A stretch of 64,000 bases of DNA from Geothrix sp. 21YS21S-2. Lineage in GTDB: Bacteria; Acidobacteriota; Holophagae; Holophagales; Holophagaceae. Below the pieces are notes generated by a model. It ran no database searches. It was not told the origin of the DNA and was given only the letters and a program-made list of their open reading frames with translations. Both the position numbers and the translations under genes were made by a program. The stretch is from NCBI RefSeq assembly GCF_030846775.1, contig NZ_CP132910.1, forward strand, positions 2,948,001 through 3,012,000, given 5' to 3'. Below are positions 39,477 through 47,818 of this stretch, one piece after another. The first letter of the stretch is position 1; each line of letters begins with the position of its first letter.

Positions 39477-40490
39477 TCAGCCCTCGGTCCTGATTTCGGT
39501 CCTTGCCAGTTCCAGGTCCGCCTCGACCATCATCTCGACCAGCGATGCGAAATCCATGGTCGGCTTCCAACCCAGAAGGTCCCGGGCCTTGGATGCGTCG
39601 CCCTCGATGTCGTCTACCTCTGAGGGCCGGAGGAAGCGAGGATCGGTATCGACGAATTCATGCCAATCCAGCCCAACCGTTGCAAAGGCCAGATCCAGAA
39701 ACCCGCGGATTGAATTGGAGACCCCGGTGGCGATGACATAATCGTCAGGCTCCTCCTGCTGCAACATGCGCCACATGGCCTCAACATAATCCCCGGCGAA
39801 ACCCCAGTCCCGCCTTGGCTCCAGGTTTCCAAGAGTCAAGCGATGTTCCAGGCCCAGCTTGATTCTAGCTGCCGCCCGGGTGATCTTTCGGGTCACGAAG
39901 TTCTCGCCCCGCCTGGGGCTCTCGTGATTGAAAAGGATCCCGTTGCATAGAAACAGCCCATAACTCTCCCGGTAGTTCACGACTTCGTGGTGCGCAGCTA
40001 CTTTCGCGACGGCGTACGGCGAGCGCGGCTCGAACCTTGTTCCCTCGTTCTGGGGCGGTTTCGCCCTCCCGAACATCTCGCTGGAACCCGCCTGGTAGAA
40101 CCGGGCAGCCTTCCCCCCATGCTTCAGGTGGAATCGGAGCGCCTCCAGGAATCTCAGGACGGCAGTTCCGTTCACCTCCATTGTGTATTCGGGCTGATCG
40201 AAGCTCACCCGCACATGGCTCTGCCCTCCGAGGTTGTAGATTTCATCCGGCTGTGCAAGATCAAGGATGTCCCGCAGGGACCCTGCGTCAGCAAGATCGC
40301 CGTAATGGAGGAAAAAATTCGGATTCGCCTTCCCACCCATGTGGAGGTGATCAATCCGGCTGGTGTTGAACGCCGAGGACCGCCGGACCATGCCGTGGAC
40401 CTGATAGCCCTTCGAGAGGAGCAACTCCGCCAGGTAGCTTCCATCCTGGCCCGTGACGCCGGTGATCATCGCGGATCGTGAAGTGGGCAT
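39477..40490 (-). CDS. gmd: GDP-mannose 4,6-dehydratase (first copy)
   Basis: The 337-residue SDR-type enzyme converts GDP-D-mannose to GDP-4-keto-6-deoxymannose, precursor of fucose, rhamnose, perosamine or colitose. It shows the NADP loop [24 protein letters not shown], the [14 protein letters not shown] block, catalytic GSSEMFG and YAVAK, and [19 protein letters not shown]. Length is normal. It stands alone on the minus strand without a reductase next to it. A clearly diverged second copy at 52 kb is paired with GDP-fucose synthase, so this copy may serve a different 6-deoxy sugar. Confidence 0.93.
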   Translation of the reverse strand: MPTSRSAMITGVTGQDGSYLAELLLSKGYQVHGMVRRSSAFNTSRIDHLHMGGKANPNFFLHYGDLADAGSLRDILDLAQPDEIYNLGGQSHVRVSFDQPEYTMEVNGTAVLRFLEALRFHLKHGGKAARFYQAGSSEMFGRAKPPQNEGTRFEPRSPYAVAKVAAHHEVVNYRESYGLFLCNGILFNHESPRRGENFVTRKITRAAARIKLGLEHRLTLGNLEPRRDWGFAGDYVEAMWRMLQQEEPDDYVIATGVSNSIRGFLDLAFATVGLDWHEFVDTDPRFLRPSEVDDIEGDASKARDLLGWKPTMDFASLVEMMVEADLELARTEIRTEG

Positions 40491-40503
40491 TCCTGCTCCT
40501 AGA

Positions 40504-40528
40504 GTTTGCTAGATGATAGTTGGCAAAC
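40504..40528. repeat. Inverted repeat upstream of the first gmd
   Basis: GTTTGC (40504-40509) and GCAAAC (40523-40528) are perfect arms 13 bp apart, 14 bp upstream of the gmd start. Possible operator or leader hairpin. Confidence 0.35.
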
Positions 40529-40611
40529 GCTTCAATCCGGCCAAAAGAACCGCTTGGAGGGAAACCAGGGCGCCCCTCTCTCTACGCCCCAGAGTTCTTC
40601 TCCGCTCCTGG

Positions 40612-40617
40612 TATAAT
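40612..40617 (+). promoter_or_regulatory. Consensus -10 element before the SPFH gene
   Basis: A perfect TATAAT lies 32 bp before the ATG at 40650, with only weak -35 candidates around 40589-40595. Transcription would begin near 40624, leaving a leader of about 26 nt with GAGGAGG as ribosome site. Confidence 0.5.
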
Positions 40618-40649
40618 CCCTCGGCACCAAATGCCGCGAGGAGGCCTTT

Positions 40650-41684
40650 ATGGCTTTTATGGACTGGGGCAAGGCCCAATTCATTGAAATCATCGAGTGG
40701 CTGGACGATTCAAATGACGTGCTGGCCTGGCGTTTCCCCGTGCGGAACCAGGAGATCAAGAACAACGCCCAGCTGGTGGTGCGGGAGAGCCAGGAGGCCA
40801 CCTTCGTCCACGAGGGGCAGTTCGCCGACACCTTCACCCCCGGCACCCACACCCTCTCCACGAAGAACATGCCCATCCTGGCCGACCTCAAGGGCTGGAA
40901 GTACGGCTTCGAGAGCCCCTTCAAGTCGGAGGTCTACTTCACCAACACCCGGCTCTACAACGACCTGGGCTGGGGCACCTCCAACCCGATCATGATGCGG
41001 GACGCCGACTTCGGCATGCTGCGCATCCGCGCTTTCGGCATCTATTCCATCCGGGTGAAGGACTCCAAGAAGTTCCTCAAGGAGCTGGTGGGCACCAACG
41101 GCGTCTACACCAAGGACGACATCACCGAGCAGCTGCGCAAGAGCCTCATCAGCAAGTTCACCGACGCCCTGGGCGAGGCCAAGGTCCCCGCCCTGGACCT
41201 GGCAGCCCACTACGACGACCTCTCGGACCTGCTTCGCCAGAAGATGGACCCCGAATTCCAGACCATGGGCCTGGAGTGCTCCAAGCTCTTCATCGAGAAC
41301 ATCAGCCTCCCCGAGGAAGTCGAGGCCATGATGGACAAGCGAACCTCGGTGGGCATGATGGCCCCCGTGATGGGCGCCTACACCCAGATGCAGGTGGCCG
41401 ATTCCGTGCCCCTGGCCGCACAGAACCCGGGCGGCATCGCCGGCATGGGCATGGGCCTGGGCATGGGCGTGGGCATGGGCAACATGATGGGCCAGCAGAT
41501 GGGCGGCGCCATGGGCCAGATGGCCCAGGCCCCCTACCCCGCCGGCCAGGCCGCCCCGGCCCCGGCCAAGGGCATCAAGGAGGAGCTCACCGAACTCAAG
41601 GATCTCTTCGACAGCCAGCTCATCACCCAGGCCGAGTTTGATAAGCAGCGCAGCGCCATTCTTTCCAAGCACGGAATGGCCTGA
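40650..41684 (+). CDS. SPFH-domain protein with C-terminal SHOCT motif
   Basis: The 344-residue protein matches the YdjI/virion-core-like SPFH group. It opens MAFMDWGKAQFIEIIEWLDDSNDVLAWRFP and contains the SPFH strand set (GQFADTFTPGTHTLSTKNMPILADLKGW). A Met/Gly-rich low-complexity stretch spans about residues 265-300, and the protein ends in a SHOCT helix pair (IKEELTELKDLFDSQLITQAEFDKQRSAIL). SPFH proteins form oligomeric membrane-associated scaffolds; no signal peptide or membrane segment is evident here. Its position between gmd and a riboswitch-controlled kinase gives no clear functional link. Confidence 0.8.
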   Translation: MAFMDWGKAQFIEIIEWLDDSNDVLAWRFPVRNQEIKNNAQLVVRESQEATFVHEGQFADTFTPGTHTLSTKNMPILADLKGWKYGFESPFKSEVYFTNTRLYNDLGWGTSNPIMMRDADFGMLRIRAFGIYSIRVKDSKKFLKELVGTNGVYTKDDITEQLRKSLISKFTDALGEAKVPALDLAAHYDDLSDLLRQKMDPEFQTMGLECSKLFIENISLPEEVEAMMDKRTSVGMMAPVMGAYTQMQVADSVPLAAQNPGGIAGMGMGLGMGVGMGNMMGQQMGGAMGQMAQAPYPAGQAAPAPAKGIKEELTELKDLFDSQLITQAEFDKQRSAILSKHGMA

Positions 41685-41739
41685 CCGCCCTGGAATGGCG
41701 TTGCCCCTCAAGGGATCGGCAAGGTAGGATCTAATGTCA

Positions 41740-41812
41740 CCGAGGAGCGTTGCGAGCCGTCCCGTCCGGACGGCCTAGGCTCGGCGGCCTCCGTCCCGTC
41801 CAACGACGCTCA
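41740..41812 (+). ncRNA. S-adenosylhomocysteine (SAH) riboswitch
   Basis: The segment matches the SAH riboswitch architecture. Helix P1 is CCGAG (41740-41744) with CTCGG (41780-41784). The conserved GAGCG-T-TGC follows immediately. P2 is a 7-bp stem gccgtcc/ggacggc (41756-41774) with a 5-nt loop, followed by the conserved CTAGGCTCGG. The pseudoknot P4 is GAGCGT (41745-41750) with ACGCTC (41806-41811), preceded by AACG as in the consensus. Known members sense SAH and turn on genes of the methylation cycle (ahcY, metH, metF). This one lies 67 bp upstream of a PfkB-family kinase, making SAH-responsive expression of that gene likely. Confidence 0.88.
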
Positions 41813-41840
41813 CCCCGCGATCCCGCAAGGGCGCAGGGTG
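41811..41840 (+). promoter_or_regulatory. Hairpin following the SAH aptamer (possible expression platform)
   Basis: CACCC...GGGTG encloses GCG/CGC and CCC/GGG with a GCAA loop. Its first base is shared with the P4 pseudoknot, so aptamer folding could compete with it. No U-tract follows; the ribosome site (GGAG near 41869) is 30 bp away. Confidence 0.4.
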
Positions 41841-41878
41841 GGCATCCATCTCCATTCCACCACGTCCGGAGAACCCCC

Positions 41879-42784
41879 ATGAGCCTTCTCGCCGTTGGAA
41901 GCGTAGCGTTCGATGACCTCGAGACCCCCTCGGGCCGCCGGGACAACATCCTGGGCGGTTCGGCCAGCCACTTCTCCCTCAGCGCGAGCCGGTTTCATCC
42001 CGTGCAGGTGGTGGCGATCGTCGGCGAGGATTTCGGTCCGGACCATTTCAAGGTTTTCGAAGGCCGCCCCATCGACCTCTCGGGCCTGATCAAGACCCCC
42101 GGCCTCAGCTTCCACTGGAAGGGGCAGTACGGCAGCGACCTCAATGAAGCCAGGACCCTGGAGACCCACCTGAACGTCTTTGCGGGCTTCAAGCCGGACC
42201 TTCCCGCGGCCTTCCGCAGCTCCCAGTACCTCTTCCTGGGCAACATCGATCCCACCCTCCAGCTGGACGTGGTCAGGCAGATGTCCCCCCGCCCCAAGTG
42301 GATCGCCCTGGACACCATGAACTTCTGGATCGACGGCGCCCGCGGGGCCCTGCTCGAGGTCCTCAAGGAGATCGACATCCTCCTCGTGAACGAGGCCGAG
42401 GCCCGCTCCCTCACGGGCGAGCGGAACCTCGTGAAGGTCTACGCAGCGATCCGCAAGCTCGGCCCGCAGATCCTCGTCGTCAAGCGCGGCGAGTACGGCA
42501 TGCTCCTGTTCACCCCCGAGGGGCACTTTGCCGCTCCCGCCTTCCCCCTGGAGGAGGTCCACGATCCCACCGGAGCGGGCGACACCTTCGCAGGCGGGTT
42601 CCTCGGCTACCTCGCGGCCGCCGGGACGCTGGACCTGGCCACCATGAAGCGCGCGGCCCTGGCCGGAACGGTCATGGCCAGCTTCGCGGTGCAGGATTTC
42701 GGGACGGAGCGGGTGCAGGCTCTGGGCACCGAGGAGTACGAGAGCCGGATTGGAGCATTCAGGGAAATGATCCATATCGGTTGA
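41879..42784 (+). CDS. PfkB-family kinase under SAH riboswitch (adenosine kinase candidate)
   Basis: The 301-residue protein is a ribokinase-fold small-molecule kinase. It has the N-terminal GGSASHFSLSASR substrate and lid region, the NEAEARSLTG segment and the ATP/anion-hole motif DPTGAGDTFAGG at residues 229-240, with Asp235 as catalytic base. Annotation pipelines would call it a sugar kinase. The SAH riboswitch in its leader suggests a different substrate: adenosine, released with homocysteine by SAH hydrolase, whose removal pulls that reaction forward. This is inference from the riboswitch. Start at ATG 41879 with GGAG about 8 bp upstream; the frame upstream overlaps the aptamer and is not coding. 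Confidence 0.85.
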   Translation: MSLLAVGSVAFDDLETPSGRRDNILGGSASHFSLSASRFHPVQVVAIVGEDFGPDHFKVFEGRPIDLSGLIKTPGLSFHWKGQYGSDLNEARTLETHLNVFAGFKPDLPAAFRSSQYLFLGNIDPTLQLDVVRQMSPRPKWIALDTMNFWIDGARGALLEVLKEIDILLVNEAEARSLTGERNLVKVYAAIRKLGPQILVVKRGEYGMLLFTPEGHFAAPAFPLEEVHDPTGAGDTFAGGFLGYLAAAGTLDLATMKRAALAGTVMASFAVQDFGTERVQALGTEEYESRIGAFREMIHIG

Positions 42785-42895
42785 GGAGGGCAGGTTCCAC
42801 AGCGGACCGCAAGGTTGACGCCGACGAAGCGAGCGCCTACCTATTAGGGCGTGTTCCCTGCTGGTGCTAGGATTGGAAAATTAAAAGGTGATTTC

Positions 42896-45778
42896 ATGCT
42901 TCGTCCCCGCTATGTAGGCGTCTTGTTCACGGCCCTCTCCCTCGTGGCCCAGGAACCGGGCCTCCCGGATCTCCAGAGCCTCCGGCAGGCTGCAACAGCG
43001 GCCCAACTGGGCGGGGCCGCAGCCACGGATGCCGTCCCACGGGGTACCGCGGCCACGGCTCGAACCCTGCAGGCACAGGAAGGCGCGCGCCAGGCTCCGT
43101 CCGAGCAGGACTCCATCCAGGCCGAGATCAAGGCCGCCAAGGCGAAAGAGCGAGGACCGAAGCGCTTCGCCGAGGACCTCTTCACGACGCGGCAGAGCTC
43201 TCCTTCCGGAACCGAGGGCGGCATCTCCGAGGACTACGTCCTGGGCGCCGGCGACCAGATCCAGATCAGCGCCTTCGGCAGTGCAAACTTCGAGCTCCCC
43301 GCCCAGGTGGACGGACGCGGCGAACTCGTGGTCCCCAAGGTGGGTTCGGTCAAGGTGGCCGGCATGAGCCTGGCCAGGGCCCGCTCCGCCGTCCAGGCGA
43401 AGGTGGCCCAGCAGTTCAGCCGGACCACGGTCGACCTCTCCGTCGTGAAGCTGCGGGAGGTGCGCGTCTTCGTCCTGGGTGAAGTCTACCGCCCCGGCGG
43501 CTACCTGGTCCCCAGCCTCAGCAGCCTTGTCAATGTGCTGAGCCTCGCGGGCGGCCCCACCGCCGCCGGCAGCTACCGCCAGATCCGGGTGATGCGCGGC
43601 GGCAAGGCCGTCCACCAGGTGGACCTCTACCCCCTGCGGGCCGAAGGCCTGGGCAACATGAATTTCGGCCTTCAGAGCGGCGACACCGTCTTCGTGCCGC
43701 TGGCCTTCAACCAGGTCACCCTGGAGGGCGCCTTCACCCGCGTGGTGGCCGCCACCGGCGACCTGCAGCCCAGGAAGGTGAAGACCCGCCTGGACAAGGA
43801 GATCGCCAAACTGAAGGAGCAGATCGCCGCGGAGGAATACCGCCTTGGCCCCAAGGGGTCCCCCAACCGCATGCATGCCGAGGCCCTGCTCGGGGAGCGG
43901 GAAGGGACCGAAGACATCGACCCGGACCGGGAACAGGACAAGGCCACCTCCAAGAACAAGGACAAGAAGCCGGACCTGGAACTGGAGCAGGAACGCTCCC
44001 AGGGTCAGGGACTGGATCAGTCTCTGGCGGCGGGCCCCATCCAGGGGCAGACAGCCTCCTACCAGGAGCCCACGCTAGCCGAACGGACCCTCATCGAGGA
44101 GCGCCTCGTCCTCCTGCGCAAGCGCCTTGACCGCATCAGCGTCCAGGCCCGTGGCGACCAGCGCACGACGAACATCCCAGAGCAGGAGGCCAAGGCCGAA
44201 AGCATCTCCATGGAGAACAGCGGACTCCCTGGCTGGCTCGCCCGTTGGAACTCCGACGGCGTGGCGCCTTCCATGCAGTTCGAGATGCTGCCTGGCGAGA
44301 CGGTCGACCAGGCCCTGCGTTTCGCGGGGGGCCTCGCTCTGCAGGCCTTCGAGGACAGTCTCGTCCTGCGCCGCCTGGCCAAGGGCGGCGTCCTGGACGC
44401 CGCCGACGTCCCCCTGGCCAAGGCCGGCCAGGTCGAGCTCCGGCGGGGCGACGTCCTCTCGGCCCTCACCAGCCGCGAGCGCAGGGAAAGGCTCGTCACG
44501 GTATCCGGCTGGGCCCGGGTTCCCGGGAGCTTCTCCCGGCCCGAGGGGCTCCGGGTCGGCGACCTCCTTCGCAGGGAGTCCCAGCTTCTTCCCGACACCT
44601 ACCTTCACCGGGGCGAGATCGTCCGCACCCTACCCGACCAGAGCACCAGCTACCTCGCCTTCGACGTGGCCCAGGCCCTCTCCGGCGAGCCGGCGCATAA
44701 CCTCCTGCTCCAGGACCGTGACCAGATCGAGCTGTACCGGGTCTCCGACCTGCGCCTTCCCCAGACCGTCCAGGTCAGGGGCCCCGTCTCCCGTCCCGGC
44801 ACCTTCCCCTTCCACGAGGGCATGCGCGCCTCGGACCTCCTTTTCCAGACCGGCGTCCTCCTGAACGAAGCCGACCGGCTCGTGGCGGAACTGGCGCATA
44901 CACGCGAGGGAAAGCCCAGCGAGATCAGAAAGCTGGACCTCACGAAACTGCTCTCGAGCGAGACCTCCAGCCCGGTCGCCCTCAATGACGAGGCCGTCAA
45001 CCCCCTCCTCAAGCCCCAGGACCAGATCAGCGTCTACGCGAAACCCGACTATCGCCCCCACCGGAGCGTGACCCTCCTCGGGCAGGTGGTGCGGCCCGGC
45101 GTGTACGTGCTGGATTCCCCCCGAACCGGCCTTCGGGAAGTTCTCGCCCGGGCCGGTGGCCTCACCGCCGAGGCCATGCCCCAGGGTTCCATCTTCCTTC
45201 GCCCCATGGCCACACCGAATCCCGACTCGTTCAACGTCGAGTCGCAGCGCGCCAACACCCAGGCCCCCGCCCTGAACGGCATCAACAACATCCTGGAAAG
45301 GCTCAACGAGACCAAGCGGCAGCCCACCACGGGCACCCTTCTCAAGACCCCCATCCTCCACGGACTGGGCACGGGAAGCCTGGACCGCCTTGTGGTGAAC
45401 ATCCCCGCCATCCTTGCCGGAAACGACAAACTGGATGTGGATCTCCAGGATGGGGACGAGATCATCATTCCCCGCAGGACGGAGACAGCTTATGTGATCG
45501 GGGAAACCGCGAGCCCCTTCATGTCCTACCACGTCGTGCCCGGCTTCAAGGTACGTGACATGGTGAAGGTTGCCGGAGGTCTCACCCGGAATGCTGATGA
45601 CTCCAATATCCGCCTCCTGAAGGCCGATGGCCGGATTCTCGACCGCAGCATTCTCGGGATGGAGGTGGAACCCGGGGACGCTGTGCTTGTGCCCCAGCGG
45701 GTGCGGCGTGACACGACCTGGCAGGAGAACTTGCAGGCGATCACTCCCCTTGCCCTCATCCTGAACGCGATCAAATAA
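42896..45778 (+). CDS. SLBB-domain polysaccharide export outer-membrane protein
   Basis: The 960-residue protein has a signal peptide ending LSLVAQ, then a polysaccharide-export (Wza-type) domain (YVLGAGDQIQISAFG...ELVVPKVGSVKVAGMSLARA). At least five SLBB-like units follow, each starting with a v-x-G-x-v-x-x-PG-x-y pattern: VLGEVYRPGGY, VSGWARVPGSF, VRGPVSRPGTF, LLGQVVRPGVY, VIGETASPFMS. A charged coiled linker (about residues 300-420) splits the first and second SLBB units. Wza homologues form the outer-membrane exit for capsule or exopolysaccharide; this is about 2.5 times the length of Wza. AAGGTGA precedes ATG 42896. No Wzc-type copolymerase is in the window. Confidence 0.88.
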   Translation: MLRPRYVGVLFTALSLVAQEPGLPDLQSLRQAATAAQLGGAAATDAVPRGTAATARTLQAQEGARQAPSEQDSIQAEIKAAKAKERGPKRFAEDLFTTRQSSPSGTEGGISEDYVLGAGDQIQISAFGSANFELPAQVDGRGELVVPKVGSVKVAGMSLARARSAVQAKVAQQFSRTTVDLSVVKLREVRVFVLGEVYRPGGYLVPSLSSLVNVLSLAGGPTAAGSYRQIRVMRGGKAVHQVDLYPLRAEGLGNMNFGLQSGDTVFVPLAFNQVTLEGAFTRVVAATGDLQPRKVKTRLDKEIAKLKEQIAAEEYRLGPKGSPNRMHAEALLGEREGTEDIDPDREQDKATSKNKDKKPDLELEQERSQGQGLDQSLAAGPIQGQTASYQEPTLAERTLIEERLVLLRKRLDRISVQARGDQRTTNIPEQEAKAESISMENSGLPGWLARWNSDGVAPSMQFEMLPGETVDQALRFAGGLALQAFEDSLVLRRLAKGGVLDAADVPLAKAGQVELRRGDVLSALTSRERRERLVTVSGWARVPGSFSRPEGLRVGDLLRRESQLLPDTYLHRGEIVRTLPDQSTSYLAFDVAQALSGEPAHNLLLQDRDQIELYRVSDLRLPQTVQVRGPVSRPGTFPFHEGMRASDLLFQTGVLLNEADRLVAELAHTREGKPSEIRKLDLTKLLSSETSSPVALNDEAVNPLLKPQDQISVYAKPDYRPHRSVTLLGQVVRPGVYVLDSPRTGLREVLARAGGLTAEAMPQGSIFLRPMATPNPDSFNVESQRANTQAPALNGINNILERLNETKRQPTTGTLLKTPILHGLGTGSLDRLVVNIPAILAGNDKLDVDLQDGDEIIIPRRTETAYVIGETASPFMSYHVVPGFKVRDMVKVAGGLTRNADDSNIRLLKADGRILDRSILGMEVEPGDAVLVPQRVRRDTTWQENLQAITPLALILNAIK

Positions 45779-46169
45779 AAGGATAAAAAAACTTCTCACA
45801 TAAATACAATTGAAATTATTCATTTAATTATGACCGATTCGATTTTCGTTAAAGGGGACCTCCGGGATCTCAGGAAGGATGTGCCTTCGGGTCAAAGACT
45901 TAAAATCTCCAAAATGGCCGTCAGCTATCAAGTCGGTCCCGATAAAAACAGTAGGATTTGATCGATATCACGATCGATTTATATTCGCCAAAGATAATAA
46001 CCAACGAAGGATAAGCCATTTTTTTCAAAGTCGATCCCAAGTAAGGTATGCTGAATCAGCGAGCAATTTCCGTATTGACTCCAGTCGTTTTTCCAGCGAC
46101 TCCGCTAAAACCCCGAAGCCGCCCCGGCGCAGGCCCGGATGGTTCTGACAATCCAACCAAGGGGACCTC
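45779..46169 (+). other. AT-rich intergenic region before the polysaccharide genes
   Basis: This 391-bp gap is visibly AT-rich for its first 280 bp against a GC-rich background. No convincing gene was seen; short open frames lack coding features. It contains a promoter candidate, an ATCGAT...ATCGAT palindrome (45961-45978) and late homopolymer runs. No JUMPstart/ops element was recognised. Confidence 0.6.
45958..45985 (+). promoter_or_regulatory. Candidate promoter in the AT-rich gap
   Basis: TTGATC (45958-45963), a 16-bp spacer and TATATT (45980-45985). The spacer contains an ATCGAT inverted pair that could be an operator. A transcript would have a leader of about 180 nt before the epimerase gene. 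Confidence 0.45.
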
Positions 46170-47120
46170 GTGAAGCGCATTCTAGTCACCGGTGGCGCCG
46201 GATTTATCGGTAGCCATGTAGTTGACGCCCTCGTCGAGCAGGGCCGGGATGTCCTTGTCATTGATGATCTTTCCTCCGGGTCTGAGAGCAACCTCAACCC
46301 AGGCGCCCGGTTCGAACAAGGAGCCATCGAGTCAGAGCGCTCCGCGGACCTGATCCGAAGCTTCCGTCCCGAAGCGATCCTCCATTACGCGGCCCAGATC
46401 GACGTCCGCGTAAGCGCCGCCAATCCCGTCCTCGATGCCCAGCAGAACATCATCAATACCCTGAAGCTCTTGGAACTTGGCATGCAGAACGGACTGGCTT
46501 ACTTCGCGTTCGCCTCCTCCGGCGGCGCGATCTACGGGGAGCCGCAGGCCGGGGCCCAGGATGAGAATCACCCCGAACGGCCGTGCTCCCCCTACGGTGT
46601 CGCCAAGTTGAGCGTAGATAAGTACCTAGCTACATTCCACCACTATCGGGGACTCCCCTCGTGCTCGATGCGGTTCTCCAACGTCTATGGCCCCCGGCAG
46701 GGCGGCCGGGGCGAGGCCGGCGTGGTCGCCGTCCTTATCCGCCAGGGACTGAGGGCCAACCCCCTCAGGATCAATGGAGACGGACGACAGACCCGGGATT
46801 TCGTTTATGTGAAGGACCTCGCCCGGGCCGCTACCCTCATTCTCCACCACCGCCCCCAGGGCGTGCTGAACCTTGGGACCGGCATCGAGACCTCCATATT
46901 CCAATTGGCCGATCGGGTCCGGGGCATCCTCCCCACGGACCCAGGGATTTCCCACTTTCCCCCAATCCAGGGAGAGCAGGTCAGGTCCATCCTTGATCCC
47001 TCTCTCGCAAAAAGGGTAATAGACTGGGAACCGGCCATCGATCTTCAGCATGGTCTGGAGGAGACAGTCGAGTGGTTTTCCGTGCGTGAATCCTCCACAC
47101 CTTCGATCGGCCAAGCATAA
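46170..47120 (+). CDS. UDP-glucose 4-epimerase-like NAD-dependent epimerase
   Basis: The 316-residue extended SDR protein starts at a GTG with MKRILVTGGAGFIGSHVVDALVEQG, the NAD-binding loop. Active-site elements are SSGGAIYGE and the YGVAK tyrosine-lysine pair. The RFSNVYGPRQ and RDFVYVKDLARA blocks are typical of GalE and related UDP-sugar epimerases. It probably supplies a UDP-hexose to the polysaccharide repeat. GGGGACC precedes the start. The sugar transferase gene follows 11 bp later, so both are likely one operon. Confidence 0.86.
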   Translation: MKRILVTGGAGFIGSHVVDALVEQGRDVLVIDDLSSGSESNLNPGARFEQGAIESERSADLIRSFRPEAILHYAAQIDVRVSAANPVLDAQQNIINTLKLLELGMQNGLAYFAFASSGGAIYGEPQAGAQDENHPERPCSPYGVAKLSVDKYLATFHHYRGLPSCSMRFSNVYGPRQGGRGEAGVVAVLIRQGLRANPLRINGDGRQTRDFVYVKDLARAATLILHHRPQGVLNLGTGIETSIFQLADRVRGILPTDPGISHFPPIQGEQVRSILDPSLAKRVIDWEPAIDLQHGLEETVEWFSVRESSTPSIGQA

Positions 47121-47131
47121 CGAGTTTCCTG

Positions 47132-47818
47132 ATGACACCTTCCGATGAAAACAAACTGGCCCTGGCCCTTGAATACCCTAGGCTGAGCGGCGGTACTGCC
47201 CCTTCCCTCCCCGAGGAACAGGCGGGCCCCGTCAAGAGCCAGCTGGACCTGATCTACGCCATCGACTGGCTCTCGACACTGGTCCTGTTCATCCTCACCA
47301 TGCCCGTCCTCCTTGTGAGCCTGCTCTATGTCATGGTGGTGGACCGGGGCAACCCCATCTTCAGCCAGATTCGAATCGGAATGGGTGGAAAGCCCTATCG
47401 AATTTTCAAGATCCGTTCCATGCACCACGACCATCACGGCCATGCCCGATTCTGCGCCCACGAGGACGACCGAATCCTGCCAGGAGGTCAATTCCTGCGG
47501 AGAACCCGGATCGATGAACTCCCTCAGTTCTGGAACGTGCTCATGGGTAACATGGCCCTGGTAGGCCCCCGGCCCGAGCAGTCAGCCTTCGTCGAGTCCT
47601 TCCTCCAGGAGATACCCCGCTATGGTGAGAGGTTCCATGTAAAGCCCGGCATAACGGGCCTTGCCCAGGTTTCCCAGGGCTACGTGGATTCGGTGAACGG
47701 CACCAGGATCAAGCTCTCCTACGACCTGATGTTCATCGAGAACCGGACGTTGAGAATGTGGGCCTTCATCGTCCTCAAGACGGTAAAGGTCGTCATCTTT
47801 GGTCAGGGCGCCCGCTAG
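47132..47818 (+). CDS. Priming polyprenyl-phosphate sugar transferase
   Basis: The 228-residue protein has an N-terminal hydrophobic segment (about residues 43-70, LSTLVLFILTMPVLLVSLLYVMVV) and the catalytic domain of bacterial sugar transferases: KIRSM, RRTRIDELPQFWNVLMGNMALVGPRPE with the Asp-Glu dyad, and KPGITGLAQV. It corresponds to the monotopic PglC-like core that moves a sugar phosphate onto undecaprenyl phosphate, the first step of O-antigen or capsule repeat assembly. The specific sugar is unknown. Its stop codon abuts that of the convergent pyrC. Confidence 0.9.
   Translation: MTPSDENKLALALEYPRLSGGTAPSLPEEQAGPVKSQLDLIYAIDWLSTLVLFILTMPVLLVSLLYVMVVDRGNPIFSQIRIGMGGKPYRIFKIRSMHHDHHGHARFCAHEDDRILPGGQFLRRTRIDELPQFWNVLMGNMALVGPRPEQSAFVESFLQEIPRYGERFHVKPGITGLAQVSQGYVDSVNGTRIKLSYDLMFIENRTLRMWAFIVLKTVKVVIFGQGAR

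Noticed and set aside
42785-42895. Second riboswitch or promoter before the SLBB gene
   Set aside because: TTGACG is present near 42815 but no suitable -10 at 16-18 bp, and no known aptamer pattern was found.
45879-46148. Possible 89-residue gene in the AT-rich gap
   Set aside because: No ribosome site, no family pattern, and composition shifts along the frame; more likely random in AT-rich DNA.
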